Shown here piece by piece: positions 1-7,786 of a DNA stretch of 10,419 bases (position 1 is its first letter; each line of letters begins with the position of its first letter). A model generated the notes under the pieces. It did not search any database. It saw nothing but the letters and a program-made list of their open reading frames with translations, and was not told the DNA's origin. The translations under genes and the position numbers were made by a program. Origin of the DNA: CAYRPO01 sp964426305. Lineage in GTDB: Bacteria > Patescibacteriota > Saccharimonadia > Saccharimonadales > CAIOMD01. Location: positions 1 through 10,419 of the forward strand of contig CAYRPO010000033.1 of the NCBI GenBank assembly GCA_964426305.1. Reading direction: 5' to 3'.

Positions 1-938
1 AGCGTTCGCTCGACAGAAAGTTTGTCATGTGGATCAATTTCTTCGGTATGAATCGCAAGCAGATCCGCCCCAACCGCCTCATAGTCTGTATCTGCAAACA
101 TTGTTTCGTCAAAAGTTACCGGGAACTCACCGTCGTGAGCGTACTTCGCAATCATAGCATCTGTCGGCTTCTTGGCGTTGTACAGTACAACATCGACAAT
201 GCCCTTGCCTACAAACCGCTCAATCTCGGCAACATAGTCAGCAACCGACCAACCGTCTGTCTGACCAGGCTTGGTCACCAAATTCGTCACTTGTACAATT
301 TTTGCTTTTGTTTTACCAAGTGCTTCTGAAACACCTTCGACAATCAAACTGGCAATCAGCGATTCATACAAACTACCGGGTGCGATCACAATCATGTCAG
401 CATCTAAAATTGCACGCCTCGCGTCCGGATTGATACCTGCATGCGGTCGAAGCTCGAGCTCTGGTCGATTCTTGCCCGAAAGCACTGTACCTTCGATCTG
501 GTGTTCGCCAACTGTTTCTGTATGACCGTCCTGCAATACAAGCGTCGTATCCTGTAGGGTAATCGGCACTACACGACCGCTAATATTCAGTACTTCGCTC
601 GCCAAGGCGACTGCGTCACCAAAATTACTGCTCATTTTTTCGACAGCTACCAAAAACATATTACCAAAGGTATGGCCTTCCAGACTGCCCTCGCCAAAGC
701 GATAATTGAACAACTTACGCATCTCGTCGCTCGAGTTCGACAGCGCAACAAGGCATTGTCGAATATCTCCGGGCGGTAAAACACCATATTCGTCGCGCAA
801 CTGCCCTGTCGAACCGCCATTATCCACCATCGACACGAGCGCCGTTATACCTGAAACATAGTTTTTCAACGCACGCAGTACCGTAAAACTACCAGTACCG
901 CCACCGATCACCACAACACGCGCACCGCGAATATCCAT
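1..938 (-). CDS. yvcK: YvcK/CofD-like UDP-sugar-binding protein, 3' end cut by window edge
   Basis: YvcK proteins (CuvA in mycobacteria) bind UDP-GlcNAc and are needed for gluconeogenic growth and normal wall synthesis; they share the CofD fold. The 312 visible codons open with a Rossmann-type nucleotide loop, IGGGTGSF (residues 11-18). Conserved YvcK/CofD blocks follow: MVDNGGSTGQLR (38-48), PPGDIRQ (55-61), GHTFGN (88-93) and PGSLYES (187-193). Family members are about 310-340 residues, so only a few C-terminal residues are missing. The start is the ATG at 936-938, one base after the stop of the upstream phosphatase gene. A strong Shine-Dalgarno, GGGAGGG (949-955), lies inside the end of that gene, so translation is probably coupled. 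In many Gram-positives yvcK sits next to rapZ and whiA; here its upstream partners are a phosphatase and a GH1 enzyme. Family assignment is firm; a role in this organism is inferred. Confidence 0.93.
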   Translation of the reverse strand, partial: MDIRGARVVVIGGGTGSFTVLRALKNYVSGITALVSMVDNGGSTGQLRDEYGVLPPGDIRQCLVALSNSSDEMRKLFNYRFGEGSLEGHTFGNMFLVAVEKMSSNFGDAVALASEVLNISGRVVPITLQDTTLVLQDGHTETVGEHQIEGTVLSGKNRPELELRPHAGINPDARRAILDADMIVIAPGSLYESLIASLIVEGVSEALGKTKAKIVQVTNLVTKPGQTDGWSVADYVAEIERFVGKGIVDVVLYNAKKPTDAMIAKYAHDGEFPVTFDETMFADTDYEAVGADLLAIHTEEIDPHDKLSVERT

Positions 939-939
939 A

Positions 940-2523
940 CTAATTACACCCTCCCGTACCGCTATCCTTCACCTTGCCGTCCTCGTTAATCAGATTCCAT
1001 GTATATTTACCCTTATACAGATCAAGTTGTAAAATCGCAAAACGGTCACGGTACAATTTTTCTGATCCCGCTACATAGGAGCCGGGGTCTGCTTGTTTTG
1101 TCTTACCTCCAAGCCCATTGATAAATAATCTCGTGCCATTAATTGGCTTAAACCGTTCGTAGACATGAGTATGACCTGTCAGTGCAATATCAACCTTGCC
1201 CTTTACCTGATCAAGGATTTTTTGCCCATTGCGCATATTTTGTAGACGATAGTCGGGCGGATTAATCGCATCAGCCGAGCTGAAAGGTGGATAATGAAAC
1301 ATAGCGATTGTGCATTGTGTGCTTGCATTATTTGCCAGGTCAGCAGCAAGCCATTGACCCTGATATGACCCCGGACCGCATGGCACACGCACGCAATTGT
1401 AGTTCGTATTTAACCCAACAATGTGCCACTGATTGGGTCCATTCGTCAAATTAAAACTGTAGTACCCTTTTGTTCTGCCCTTCAAGTCTTTCGCACCGCC
1501 CGCTCGCTGATTCGCAGGATTTTGATTGGCTCGAAAAAAATCAAAAAAACCATACGCGTCTTCAAGTGTATTGCCGGCATTGTTGTCCTTGTATTCGTGA
1601 TTGCCGGGTATCGGATATGTGATCGACATGAGGTCATTCCAATATTTGCCATACGTATTTTGCATTTTGTCTAGAGCACCATTTTCATACTGAAGATCCC
1701 CTAGGAGTAGCAAGGCGTTTGGCTTTTGTTTTCGTATCAGATCTGCCATTTGACGAGTATGACAATTGTACTTTGTGCCATACCCATTATTGAAATCTAA
1801 TTTTCCACTAGTGTTGAATGGGTTGCATAGCAGATCACCGACCGCGATAACTCGAATGGGCTTTGTTGGATCTTGCACAGTTGCAACAGGAACATCGGCA
1901 GATACATCGTCGACAACCTCTGATATACCGGACTCATCGTCATAGCCCGTTGGATCAGGCTGATTCAGGGCTGGCGCGTCAACCGTCGTTCCAAATGAAC
2001 GCTTGTCTATAAGTAATAAATTCAAGGCCTTCATGGCCGCCGCCTCTTGAGCCTCAAGCTTCGCTTGCGCCGCAACAGCCTCTGCATTCGAGATTGGCTC
2101 CTTGTTCGGGTCGGCATTTCGATTCACTTCAAACTGCGCATAGGGCTTATTGTTGTAGTAATAGGACAGTCCATCGTCTGGATCTTCATCAACATACTGT
2201 AGCGCAAAGGGCGTACTAGCCGCGGATACGGCTGTAGTCTGTGGTTTGTAGCCTGTCGTCGACTCATGACCCTCATAGGTCACTACTGTCCCCTTCGATA
2301 CATCACCACCATTGCCCGACGCATCATATGTCACCCGTATAGTTTCTTGGCTCACTGGTTCCGGACCAATGCCACTCGAATCATCCGAAAAAGACAGGCT
2401 GATCACTACTACTGTAGCAAACACACCAAGACACAGAAGCGCCACAATACCGATTACCCGAAGAGAAAAGCCCCTTCTCGAGGCTCCCGATAAACCGCCC
2501 GGATATTGACTGCTACTATTCAT
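940..2523 (-). CDS. Membrane-anchored, secreted purple-acid-phosphatase-like metallophosphoesterase
   Basis: 527 residues. A short basic N-terminus (R16, R17, R22) precedes one hydrophobic segment at about 24-45 with no lipobox, so it is likely a signal anchor with the rest outside the membrane. Residues 46-220 form a low-complexity linker with an Ala/Glu-rich, probably helical part (145-172). The catalytic domain, about 223-515, has all the two-metal ligands of the purple acid phosphatase pattern: D230, GDLQY (D276, Y279), GNHE (N308), FH (H410) and GHTH (H451, H453), with YER after the last motif. The blocks NGYGT, QYENGALD and PGNHEY resemble secreted actinobacterial metallophosphoesterases, from memory of that family. 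Six extracytoplasmic cysteines (233, 254, 377, 382, 404, 526) could form disulfides. The ATG at 2521-2523 overlaps the upstream GH1 gene by 8 bases, with AGAGG just before it. It probably hydrolyses phosphomonoesters or diesters at the surface; the substrate is unknown. Confidence 0.9.
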   Translation of the reverse strand: MNSSSQYPGGLSGASRRGFSLRVIGIVALLCLGVFATVVVISLSFSDDSSGIGPEPVSQETIRVTYDASGNGGDVSKGTVVTYEGHESTTGYKPQTTAVSAASTPFALQYVDEDPDDGLSYYYNNKPYAQFEVNRNADPNKEPISNAEAVAAQAKLEAQEAAAMKALNLLLIDKRSFGTTVDAPALNQPDPTGYDDESGISEVVDDVSADVPVATVQDPTKPIRVIAVGDLLCNPFNTSGKLDFNNGYGTKYNCHTRQMADLIRKQKPNALLLLGDLQYENGALDKMQNTYGKYWNDLMSITYPIPGNHEYKDNNAGNTLEDAYGFFDFFRANQNPANQRAGGAKDLKGRTKGYYSFNLTNGPNQWHIVGLNTNYNCVRVPCGPGSYQGQWLAADLANNASTQCTIAMFHYPPFSSADAINPPDYRLQNMRNGQKILDQVKGKVDIALTGHTHVYERFKPINGTRLFINGLGGKTKQADPGSYVAGSEKLYRDRFAILQLDLYKGKYTWNLINEDGKVKDSGTGGCN

Positions 2524-3769
2524 GAGTGCCTCTTTTCTTTACTTCATTTGCCCACCATAGAGCGCTTTTACGTATGGTTCGTTTCATACCATGCACCCGA
2601 TCAACATGTACAAGGCCAAACTCCGGCCACCAGCCAAATGCCCACTCAAAATTATCTAGCAAGCTCCAGTGTAAATACCCACGAATCGGAATGTTCTGTG
2701 ACTGGGCTGTTTCGATGACCTGCATGGTCTGCTCCAACCACCACTTGCGGTGTGTATCTTGCGCATCGGCTAGGCCATTTTCGGTGATTATGATTGGCTT
2801 GCCGGGGTAGTGCACGGCTATTCGCTGCAAAAGCGCCAACATACCTGTCGGTTCCATATACCAACCCAAGTCGTTCGCTGGCTTGGCCGGATTTTTGCGA
2901 CGAAAGCCCTCGTAGTAATCCGTAAAGTAATAGTTAAAACCCACAAAATCCTGGTATCGGCGGATTCGATTGAGCCACCACCAGTTCCAGGCGTAACGCA
3001 TAATCTTCACAATCGATTCGTCAAGCCAGTGCCCTGGACGAGACGGCTGAATGTTGGCCAGCTGCTGCGCTACACCGATCTGGATTGTTGGTTTCTTGTG
3101 CTTTATGATCCGCCAGGCCCGCTTGTGTGCACGGGCCAAGTTCCAATACACCCATATCGCCTTCAGCTGATTTGACTCTTGGGGGGGCCATTCGCCCTGC
3201 CCATAGCTCATGCCCATATAGACATTTGGTTCGTTTAAGGTTATGACATATCTTACATCAGTAAGCAGCTCGTCACGAACCTTTTTGACCAATTCGTCAA
3301 AATACCGTAGATTTGCCTGCTTGGCAAAGCCGCCTTTTTCAGCAAACCATACAGGGACTGTCCAGTGCCAAATGTTCAAAAACGGTTCGATGTCACGCTT
3401 TTTGAGCTCGGCAATGTAGTCTTTGTAATGCTGGAACGCCGCCGGATCCCACTTCCCTTCCTCGGGCTCGAGTCGTGACCATTCGATCGTAAAACGAAAC
3501 GCATTCAGCTGCAATTTCTTGAGCAAGTCAAAATCTTCTGTGTAACGGTTATAATGATCAACACCCTTGCCCGAAACGTAATTGTCCGGGTTTTTGGCCG
3601 CTAGCCGTACGCGCTCCCACGAAGGCAGCCAGCCTAGTCGCTCCTTGGCGGTTTTGGCTTGAGCCTTGGCATGGGCCAATTCCCACGCAGACCACTGATT
3701 ATACGTGCCACCCTCTACCTGATGCGCGGCAGTGCTTGCTCCCCAAAAAAACTGTTCGTTTTTCGCCAT
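2516..3769 (-). CDS. Glycoside hydrolase family 1, beta-glucosidase type
   Basis: 417 residues, shorter than the usual 440-480 of GH1. The N-terminal signature FFWGASTAAHQVEGG (7-21) is present. TLNEP (177-181) supplies the acid/base E180 and ITENG (328-332) the nucleophile E330. H135-W136 and GFNYY (277-281) fit the substrate pocket. NFEW (373-376) is the form found in beta-glucosidases and beta-galactosidases; 6-phospho-glycosidases carry a different loop there, so an unphosphorylated beta-glycoside is the likely substrate. There is no signal peptide or membrane segment, so the enzyme should be cytoplasmic and needs imported sugars or glycosides. It is the first gene of a three-gene unit with the phosphatase and yvcK. 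The start ATG at 3767-3769 has no Shine-Dalgarno but lies 8 bases after a perfect TATAAT. Fold and chemistry are secure; the exact substrate cannot be read from sequence. Confidence 0.95.
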   Translation of the reverse strand: MAKNEQFFWGASTAAHQVEGGTYNQWSAWELAHAKAQAKTAKERLGWLPSWERVRLAAKNPDNYVSGKGVDHYNRYTEDFDLLKKLQLNAFRFTIEWSRLEPEEGKWDPAAFQHYKDYIAELKKRDIEPFLNIWHWTVPVWFAEKGGFAKQANLRYFDELVKKVRDELLTDVRYVITLNEPNVYMGMSYGQGEWPPQESNQLKAIWVYWNLARAHKRAWRIIKHKKPTIQIGVAQQLANIQPSRPGHWLDESIVKIMRYAWNWWWLNRIRRYQDFVGFNYYFTDYYEGFRRKNPAKPANDLGWYMEPTGMLALLQRIAVHYPGKPIIITENGLADAQDTHRKWWLEQTMQVIETAQSQNIPIRGYLHWSLLDNFEWAFGWWPEFGLVHVDRVHGMKRTIRKSALWWANEVKKRGTHE

Positions 3770-3777
3770 TGCATACC

Positions 3778-3807
3778 ATTATAGTATCTTTTGAACGAAT
3801 ACGTCAG
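3778..3807 (-). promoter_or_regulatory. Promoter of the GH1-phosphatase-yvcK unit
   Basis: On the minus strand a -35-like CTGACG (3802-3807) is separated by 18 bases from a perfect -10 TATAAT (3778-3783). Only 8 bases lie between the -10 and the GH1 ATG, so transcription would start at or within a base or two of the start codon, giving a leaderless or nearly leaderless mRNA. The gap to the upstream gene (3770-3870) holds no U-tract hairpin that I could find. Confidence 0.65.
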
Positions 3808-3870
3808 CGAATATGCATACATACACCGAAACCAAACTGCTCAGAGTAATTGTTCGCTAACCTTGGAAGC

Positions 3871-5109
3871 TTAGGCTGGGCGGCCGCGTCCAGAACGATT
3901 CACAGGCACACCACTGTTTCGACGGAAGTTTCCATACGATGTGTTATGAGTAGTAGGTTGCTTGCGGCTTTTTGCAACATCGGCATACCCACGTCGCTCG
4001 CGGACAATTGGCTCGTCAAACAAACGTCGTTGCTTGCCAATCTGCGGTTCACGCGGCTGCGGAGGCCTTGGCGGCAAAGGTCCTGGCGTTACTTCTTTGG
4101 ACTTGCGACGAACTATTGGAATCAGTATGGGTACGAATACTAGGCTGACTTCTTTACTCGTCTCTTCTTTTTCTTGCCATTCGCCTTCTTCAAAAACATG
4201 AACAGTCTTGAGGATGTCACGCGAAACAGTAATCTTGATTTGGACATATCGGTCGTCACGTAGGCCATCCAATATCTGTAAGTCATCTGCAGAAAAGGCA
4301 TTTCGGTCACGGTTATACTGCACCACAAGCTCTTGCGCTGTCATATGGTGGTCAGCAGCCAAATCTGTGATTGCCTTGGCAAGATCGTCGTCTTGCACTT
4401 CTGTACCACCATCGACATGCACCAGATTCGCAATCGATGGATCGATTTTTTTGCTTAGTTTCGCGCGTAACAAACCAGCGACGGCTCGAGCTCGCTTTTT
4501 GGCAAGCCGCACATTCTTGACGCTGTCTATGCCAAATCCAGGATTTTCTCCACCATTATTCCAGGCAGTATCGTCTTCGTCAGAGGCAAAGCCATGTAAC
4601 ACAATGTCATCTACTGTCCACCCGTCGGCTAAGAGTTTTTTAACAGCTTCAGTGGCCTTTCCGATGCCAAGTTCGGCGTCTAGTGTCTCACGAGCTACTG
4701 GGTCAGCGTCGAATAAAACCGCCCACTTCATGAGTTGTGCTTTTAGCTCAATTTCATCTTGTTGCGCTTCTGCAACATACAGTGTTTCGCGACCTCGACC
4801 AACCAGTTCCGTAGCAGACGCTACGTGCAACACATCAAGTCGTGCACCCGGCAATGACAACCCACCTTGACCAGGTAGTATGTCTTGCATGCCAACGCTT
4901 CCCTGTGCCGTAAGGGCATGTTCACCTATATGCATGGTTTGAGTAAACTCAGGGTCACTCGGCACTTCGCTATCTGCCATGTTTGCCGTGGCAGTCCCCA
5001 AAACGCTCGCGCCAACCATGGCGACTGCTGACAGTTTACCGGAAATCCCAAATCGTGCTCTTTTCGGTTCTTCGTGTTCGTGTTCGGATTGTGATGTACG
5101 TTCTTGCAT
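3871..5109 (-). CDS. Secreted protein with a probable OmpA-like domain and basic Pro/Arg-rich tail
   Basis: 412 residues, not a family I recognise with confidence. A charged N-terminus (to about 20) is followed by a hydrophobic stretch (about 22-42) ending in ATA (40-42), a plausible signal peptidase site. Residues 165-300 resemble an OmpA C-terminal, peptidoglycan-binding domain: a LHGFASDEDD strand/turn (171-180) where OmpA proteins have a G-hTD motif, then N199..LAKKRA (202-207) matching the N..LS..RA helix, and a final strand RYVQIKITV (287-295). A hydrophobic VSLVFVPILIPIV (321-333) follows. The tail, about 334-412, is Pro-rich and very basic (about 20 Arg/Lys against 6 acidic residues). 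Such a protein could link the membrane to the wall. The start ATG at 5107-5109 has no Shine-Dalgarno; an upstream promoter supports a single-gene unit. The OmpA-like call is inference from the motif pattern. Confidence 0.85.
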   Translation of the reverse strand: MQERTSQSEHEHEEPKRARFGISGKLSAVAMVGASVLGTATANMADSEVPSDPEFTQTMHIGEHALTAQGSVGMQDILPGQGGLSLPGARLDVLHVASATELVGRGRETLYVAEAQQDEIELKAQLMKWAVLFDADPVARETLDAELGIGKATEAVKKLLADGWTVDDIVLHGFASDEDDTAWNNGGENPGFGIDSVKNVRLAKKRARAVAGLLRAKLSKKIDPSIANLVHVDGGTEVQDDDLAKAITDLAADHHMTAQELVVQYNRDRNAFSADDLQILDGLRDDRYVQIKITVSRDILKTVHVFEEGEWQEKEETSKEVSLVFVPILIPIVRRKSKEVTPGPLPPRPPQPREPQIGKQRRLFDEPIVRERRGYADVAKSRKQPTTHNTSYGNFRRNSGVPVNRSGRGRPA

Positions 5110-5137
5110 TTTTTGTTTTTTATGTGACTATGCAATC

Positions 5138-5166
5138 ATATTAGCACATTTTTGATTATTTGTCCA
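5138..5166 (-). promoter_or_regulatory. Promoter of the OmpA-like gene (extended -10)
   Basis: On the minus strand TGGACA (5161-5166, five of six matches to TTGACA) is followed after exactly 17 bases by TAATAT (5138-5143), preceded by TGC as in an extended -10. The expected transcript start leaves a leader of about 20 bases, A-rich and without a clear ribosome-binding motif, before the ATG at 5109. Confidence 0.55.
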
Positions 5167-5198
5167 CCATGCTTTATCGCATGTTAATGACAACAACG

Positions 5199-5248
5199 AA
5201 AAAACAGACAGGCCGTCGCTTGCGAGCCGAGCTGCTAGCTTGCCCTGT
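5199..5248 (-). terminator. Weak possible terminator after the methyltransferase gene
   Basis: On the minus strand ACAGG (5244-5248, just inside the coding end) can pair with CCTGT (5208-5212), followed after three bases by six U residues (5199-5204). The stem is only 5 bp and the loop is long, although internal pairing is possible. The U-tract is the main support, and the next promoter begins just beyond it. Confidence 0.3.
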
Positions 5249-6542
5249 TCAGTACTACGCAGCTTTCGATGTGCGGTGTATGTGGAAAGAAGTTAAAGCC
5301 TTGAGCTGAGGCTACGTTGTAGCCACCATCGACAAGCTGCTTTATGTCACGGGCTTGCGTACTTGGATTGCAGCTAAGATATATAATTTTTGGCGGTTTT
5401 ACCTGTACGAGCTTGGTGGTCACGTCTGTATGCAAGCCTGCTCGTGGCGGATCGACGATGACGACCGCGTCTTCACGGATATGATCCAGGGCGCTTTCGG
5501 CTGTGGCGGTCACGACTGAACAGTTCGGTCGTCCAACCATATTCAGAGCCGCCTGGTCGGTTGACTCTTGGCTTGTTTCGATCATGGTGAGTTTTTGATG
5601 TTCACTGACAACGCTCAGCCCTATGCTGCCCACACCGCTATACAAATCTATGACATGTGGCACGTCGCATGCTACAACTTCTTGTGCAATCTTTGCCAAG
5701 ACGCTCTCGTAAACAGGTATGTTGACCTGAAAGAACGAGCGCGTCGAGTATCGAAAATCTCGACCCAACAGTGTATCCACTAAAGAAATGTCAGCGCTTT
5801 TGAGTACCTCGGTGGCAACCGAAGCTGGGCTTTTTGGATTCGAATATACCAGCTCAACCATAGTCTGCGGCAACGTAAAGTCGGCAAATGCATCGGCGAT
5901 GGCCGGATCGTTCATGAACAGGCTCAAGCCGACCATGCCAGACTGATCGCTGCGCAGAATGACGCTTTTGAGCGGCCTACCTTCGATGTGTTTCGTGTTT
6001 ATGTAATCGACAAGTGCCTGACCCGCGGCATTGATGTGGTCTGTTGCAAGCGCAGAGCCAGCGACCGATAGTTTCTGGTGACTGCCTCGCCTGTGCAATG
6101 CCAAGCTGACTCGTTCTGTTTCGGTATCGAACCAAAAGTTGTATTCCATTTTGTTTCTGTAGCCAAAATCGTGACCACTGTGCTGATAGAACTCAAGCCA
6201 TTGCGTTGTCACGCCTTCGCGCGTAAATGTTTCTGCTAAAATTGCTTGCTTCAGTCGTGCTTCGGCTGCGAAATCGATGATTTGCCAGGGGCTGGTCGCC
6301 AAAAACATGTCAGGCTCTCGAGGCTCAACCCGATCAGGGTTTGGCTGCAGGATCTCGACCGCATAGCCTTCGGCCCAATCTTTTTTACGCTTTGTGAGCT
6401 GCACAACAGCAGTCTCGTCGGGCAATACGCCCCACACAAAACACTTTCGACCGTCTGCCATAGTGCCAATGCCCTGCCCTCCATGCACAAGTTTGTCGAT
6501 GTGTACAGTTTCAGTAGGCAATACAGTTACTTTTCGCGCCAT
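5235..6542 (-). CDS. TrmA/RumA-family RNA (uracil-5-)-methyltransferase with TRAM domain
   Basis: 435 residues from the ATG at 6540-6542. It would methylate C5 of a uridine in 23S rRNA or tRNA using S-adenosylmethionine. An N-terminal TRAM RNA-binding domain covers about 5-66. The methyltransferase has SFFQVN (269-274), SAM motif I DLYSGVGSIG (299-308), DPPRAGL (364-370), the catalytic cysteine C391 in LSCNP, and the C-terminal FFPHTPHIE (418-426) with the general-base Glu. The CxxxxxCxxC iron-sulfur motif of RlmC/RlmD is absent: the matching region reads ATSPWQIIDF (82-91) with no cysteine. An upstream in-frame ATG at 6638 would add 32 residues unlike the family and overlap the previous gene by 83 bases. 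The chosen start has GAGAGG a few bases upstream and lies 13 bases after the stop of the hydrolase gene, so it is co-transcribed. Target site not determinable. Confidence 0.92.
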   Translation of the reverse strand: MARKVTVLPTETVHIDKLVHGGQGIGTMADGRKCFVWGVLPDETAVVQLTKRKKDWAEGYAVEILQPNPDRVEPREPDMFLATSPWQIIDFAAEARLKQAILAETFTREGVTTQWLEFYQHSGHDFGYRNKMEYNFWFDTETERVSLALHRRGSHQKLSVAGSALATDHINAAGQALVDYINTKHIEGRPLKSVILRSDQSGMVGLSLFMNDPAIADAFADFTLPQTMVELVYSNPKSPASVATEVLKSADISLVDTLLGRDFRYSTRSFFQVNIPVYESVLAKIAQEVVACDVPHVIDLYSGVGSIGLSVVSEHQKLTMIETSQESTDQAALNMVGRPNCSVVTATAESALDHIREDAVVIVDPPRAGLHTDVTTKLVQVKPPKIIYLSCNPSTQARDIKQLVDGGYNVASAQGFNFFPHTPHIESCVVLNRAS

Positions 6543-6555
6543 GTTTGCCTCTCGC

Positions 6556-7188
6556 CTAGCTGGCAATCTCGAATGATTGACCGTTGTCGAGCCGCTGAAT
6601 TGATACGCCTGGCACGATTGCCGCACCGTGTCGAGCAATAAAGTCTGGATCTGTTTTGAAGTAATCGTAATGCATGGGAATCACGGTCTTTGCGCCGACC
6701 GCTTTGATAAAATCGTATACGTCTCGCGGGCTGATATCTGGACCACCAATCGGCACTGCCGCAACAGGAACGGTTAGCCCAATCACCTCTATGCCGTCTC
6801 CGGGGTGAAAAAACATATCGTCGATAACATAGCCGGTATTTTGCGGACCCGGAGTGCCGTCTGCCATGTCAACATGCATCAGTTCAAATACCTTTACGCG
6901 AAAACCAGCCACCGTAAAATCATCACCGTCACTAACGACTTTTGTCACAACATCGCCTAGAACAGTCTGCACCGCACTGTTTGCATAGACCGCGCCGCCG
7001 TTCATGACGGTGGCTATGAAATCTTTGTCTGCGTGATCGGCGTGCTGGTGCGTCAGCAATACTGCTTCCAATGTCCCAAGCTGCGACGGATCCACAAATT
7101 GTGCCGCAAAATTGCCTAGGTCAATCGCGATGCGTTTGCCGGCTTTTTCGAGCACGAAGCAGCTCTGCGGATATTTGGTAATTTTCAT
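6556..7188 (-). CDS. UPF0173/UlaG-like metallo-beta-lactamase-fold hydrolase
   Basis: 210 residues, typical length for the UPF0173 group of predicted metal-dependent hydrolases. The signature THQHADH (46-52) gives ligands H47, H49, D51 and H52. H105 (MHVD), D131 (HPGD) and H173 (MHYD) complete a two-zinc site. The opening MKITKYPQSCFVLE and PIGGPDISP (146-154) fit this small cytoplasmic subgroup. The substrate is unknown for most members; UlaG relatives are lactonases. The ATG at 7186-7188 lacks a Shine-Dalgarno, but TACAAT sits 6 bases upstream, so it may have its own leaderless transcript besides read-through from RNase HI (47-base gap). The methyltransferase follows after 13 bases. Confidence 0.93.
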   Translation of the reverse strand: MKITKYPQSCFVLEKAGKRIAIDLGNFAAQFVDPSQLGTLEAVLLTHQHADHADKDFIATVMNGGAVYANSAVQTVLGDVVTKVVSDGDDFTVAGFRVKVFELMHVDMADGTPGPQNTGYVIDDMFFHPGDGIEVIGLTVPVAAVPIGGPDISPRDVYDFIKAVGAKTVIPMHYDYFKTDPDFIARHGAAIVPGVSIQRLDNGQSFEIAS

Positions 7189-7194
7189 ATATAC

Positions 7195-7223
7195 ATTGTA
7201 CCGTTTCTACCGAAAAATGTGAT
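7195..7223 (-). promoter_or_regulatory. Candidate leaderless promoter of the hydrolase gene
   Basis: Minus-strand ATCACA (7218-7223, four of six to TTGACA), a 17-base spacer, then TACAAT (7195-7200, five of six to TATAAT), and only 6 bases to the ATG. Transcription would start on the A of the start codon. No ribosome-binding motif is present upstream, which agrees with a leaderless mRNA. Confidence 0.45.
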
Positions 7224-7235
7224 CTAGATTATGAT

Positions 7236-7652
7236 TTACTTTGTCAGCTTTTGCTCACGGGCTTTGTTGGCCCATGCATCTGCCAGTTCGTTGCCTGGTT
7301 CGCCGTCATGCCCGCGTACCCAGGTCAGCGTGGCTTGTGACTGCCGGTACAACGGACAGACTTCTTGCACGAGGTCCAAATTTTTGATTGGTCCGCCTTT
7401 TTTCTGCCAGCCGTCAGCTTCCCACTTGAGGCTCCATTTGGTAATGACATTGATCCAAAACTCACTGTCTGTGTAAATGGTACATGGTTGTCCAGCCGCA
7501 TATTGCAGCGCAGCTATCAGCGCCCTGCCCTCCATGCGAATATTCGTCGAATCTGGTTCGCTGCCAAGTCGTACTGGGTGGTCGCCCGCTATAACCGCAA
7601 AACCACCCGGACCAGGATTTGGGCTGGCACTGCCGTCGGTATATAAAGTCAT
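7236..7652 (-). CDS. rnhA: Ribonuclease HI (type 1)
   Basis: 138 residues. It cleaves the RNA strand of RNA:DNA hybrids in the cytoplasm. The catalytic carboxylates of the RNase HI fold are visible: D6 in YTDGS, E41 in RMEGRA, D62 in YTDSE and D125 in NELAD. The flexible-loop histidine is H115 in RGHDGEPGNE. The basic-handle region is recognisable in GWQKKGGPIKNLDL (81-94). It is a little shorter than E. coli RNase HI (155) and has no extra N-terminal hybrid-binding domain. AAGGA lies about 10 bases before the ATG at 7650-7652. It opens the unit that continues into the hydrolase and methyltransferase; the upstream gap is shared with the divergent WhiB-like gene. No convincing -35/-10 pair was found for it in that gap. 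Confidence 0.95.
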   Translation of the reverse strand: MTLYTDGSASPNPGPGGFAVIAGDHPVRLGSEPDSTNIRMEGRALIAALQYAAGQPCTIYTDSEFWINVITKWSLKWEADGWQKKGGPIKNLDLVQEVCPLYRQSQATLTWVRGHDGEPGNELADAWANKAREQKLTK

Positions 7653-7752
7653 GTTACATGTGTCCTTGTCTGTTGTTTTGTCTGCGCTTATGGTACCACA
7701 GGCTATGCATGCACTACCGACAGAAAGTAATAGATGGTCATCAATTATGGAC

Positions 7753-7766
7753 TATTGTTGACAATA
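7753..7766. repeat. Perfect 6-bp inverted repeat over the whiB-like -35 box
   Basis: TATTGT and ACAATA are exact reverse complements separated by two bases (TG). The dyad covers most of the TTGACA -35 box at 7758-7763, where a repressor or autoregulator would block RNA polymerase. It lies in the 144-base divergent gap (7653-7796) between RNase HI and the WhiB-like gene. It is short enough to arise by chance in AT-rich DNA. Confidence 0.45.
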
Positions 7767-7786
7767 ATTCATAAATAGTGAAAAAT
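7758..7786 (+). promoter_or_regulatory. Candidate promoter of the WhiB-like gene
   Basis: A consensus -35 TTGACA (7758-7763) is followed after 17 bases by AAAAAT (7781-7786, four of six to TATAAT), then 10 bases to the ATG at 7797. No Shine-Dalgarno precedes the start codon. The -35 is convincing, the -10 weak, as is usual for an activator-dependent promoter. Confidence 0.45.

Noticed and set aside
3770..3870. Terminator after the OmpA-like gene
   Set aside because: Only a 4-bp CTAA/TTAG pairing was found just after the stop, without a U-tract.
4208..4870. A 220-codon plus-strand open frame
   Set aside because: It lies wholly antisense to the OmpA-like gene, is Ser-rich and domain-free, and has no ribosome site or promoter: a shadow frame.
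6543..6638. 32-residue N-terminal extension of the methyltransferase
   Set aside because: It overlaps the hydrolase gene in another frame and precedes the natural TRAM start, which has its own ribosome motif.
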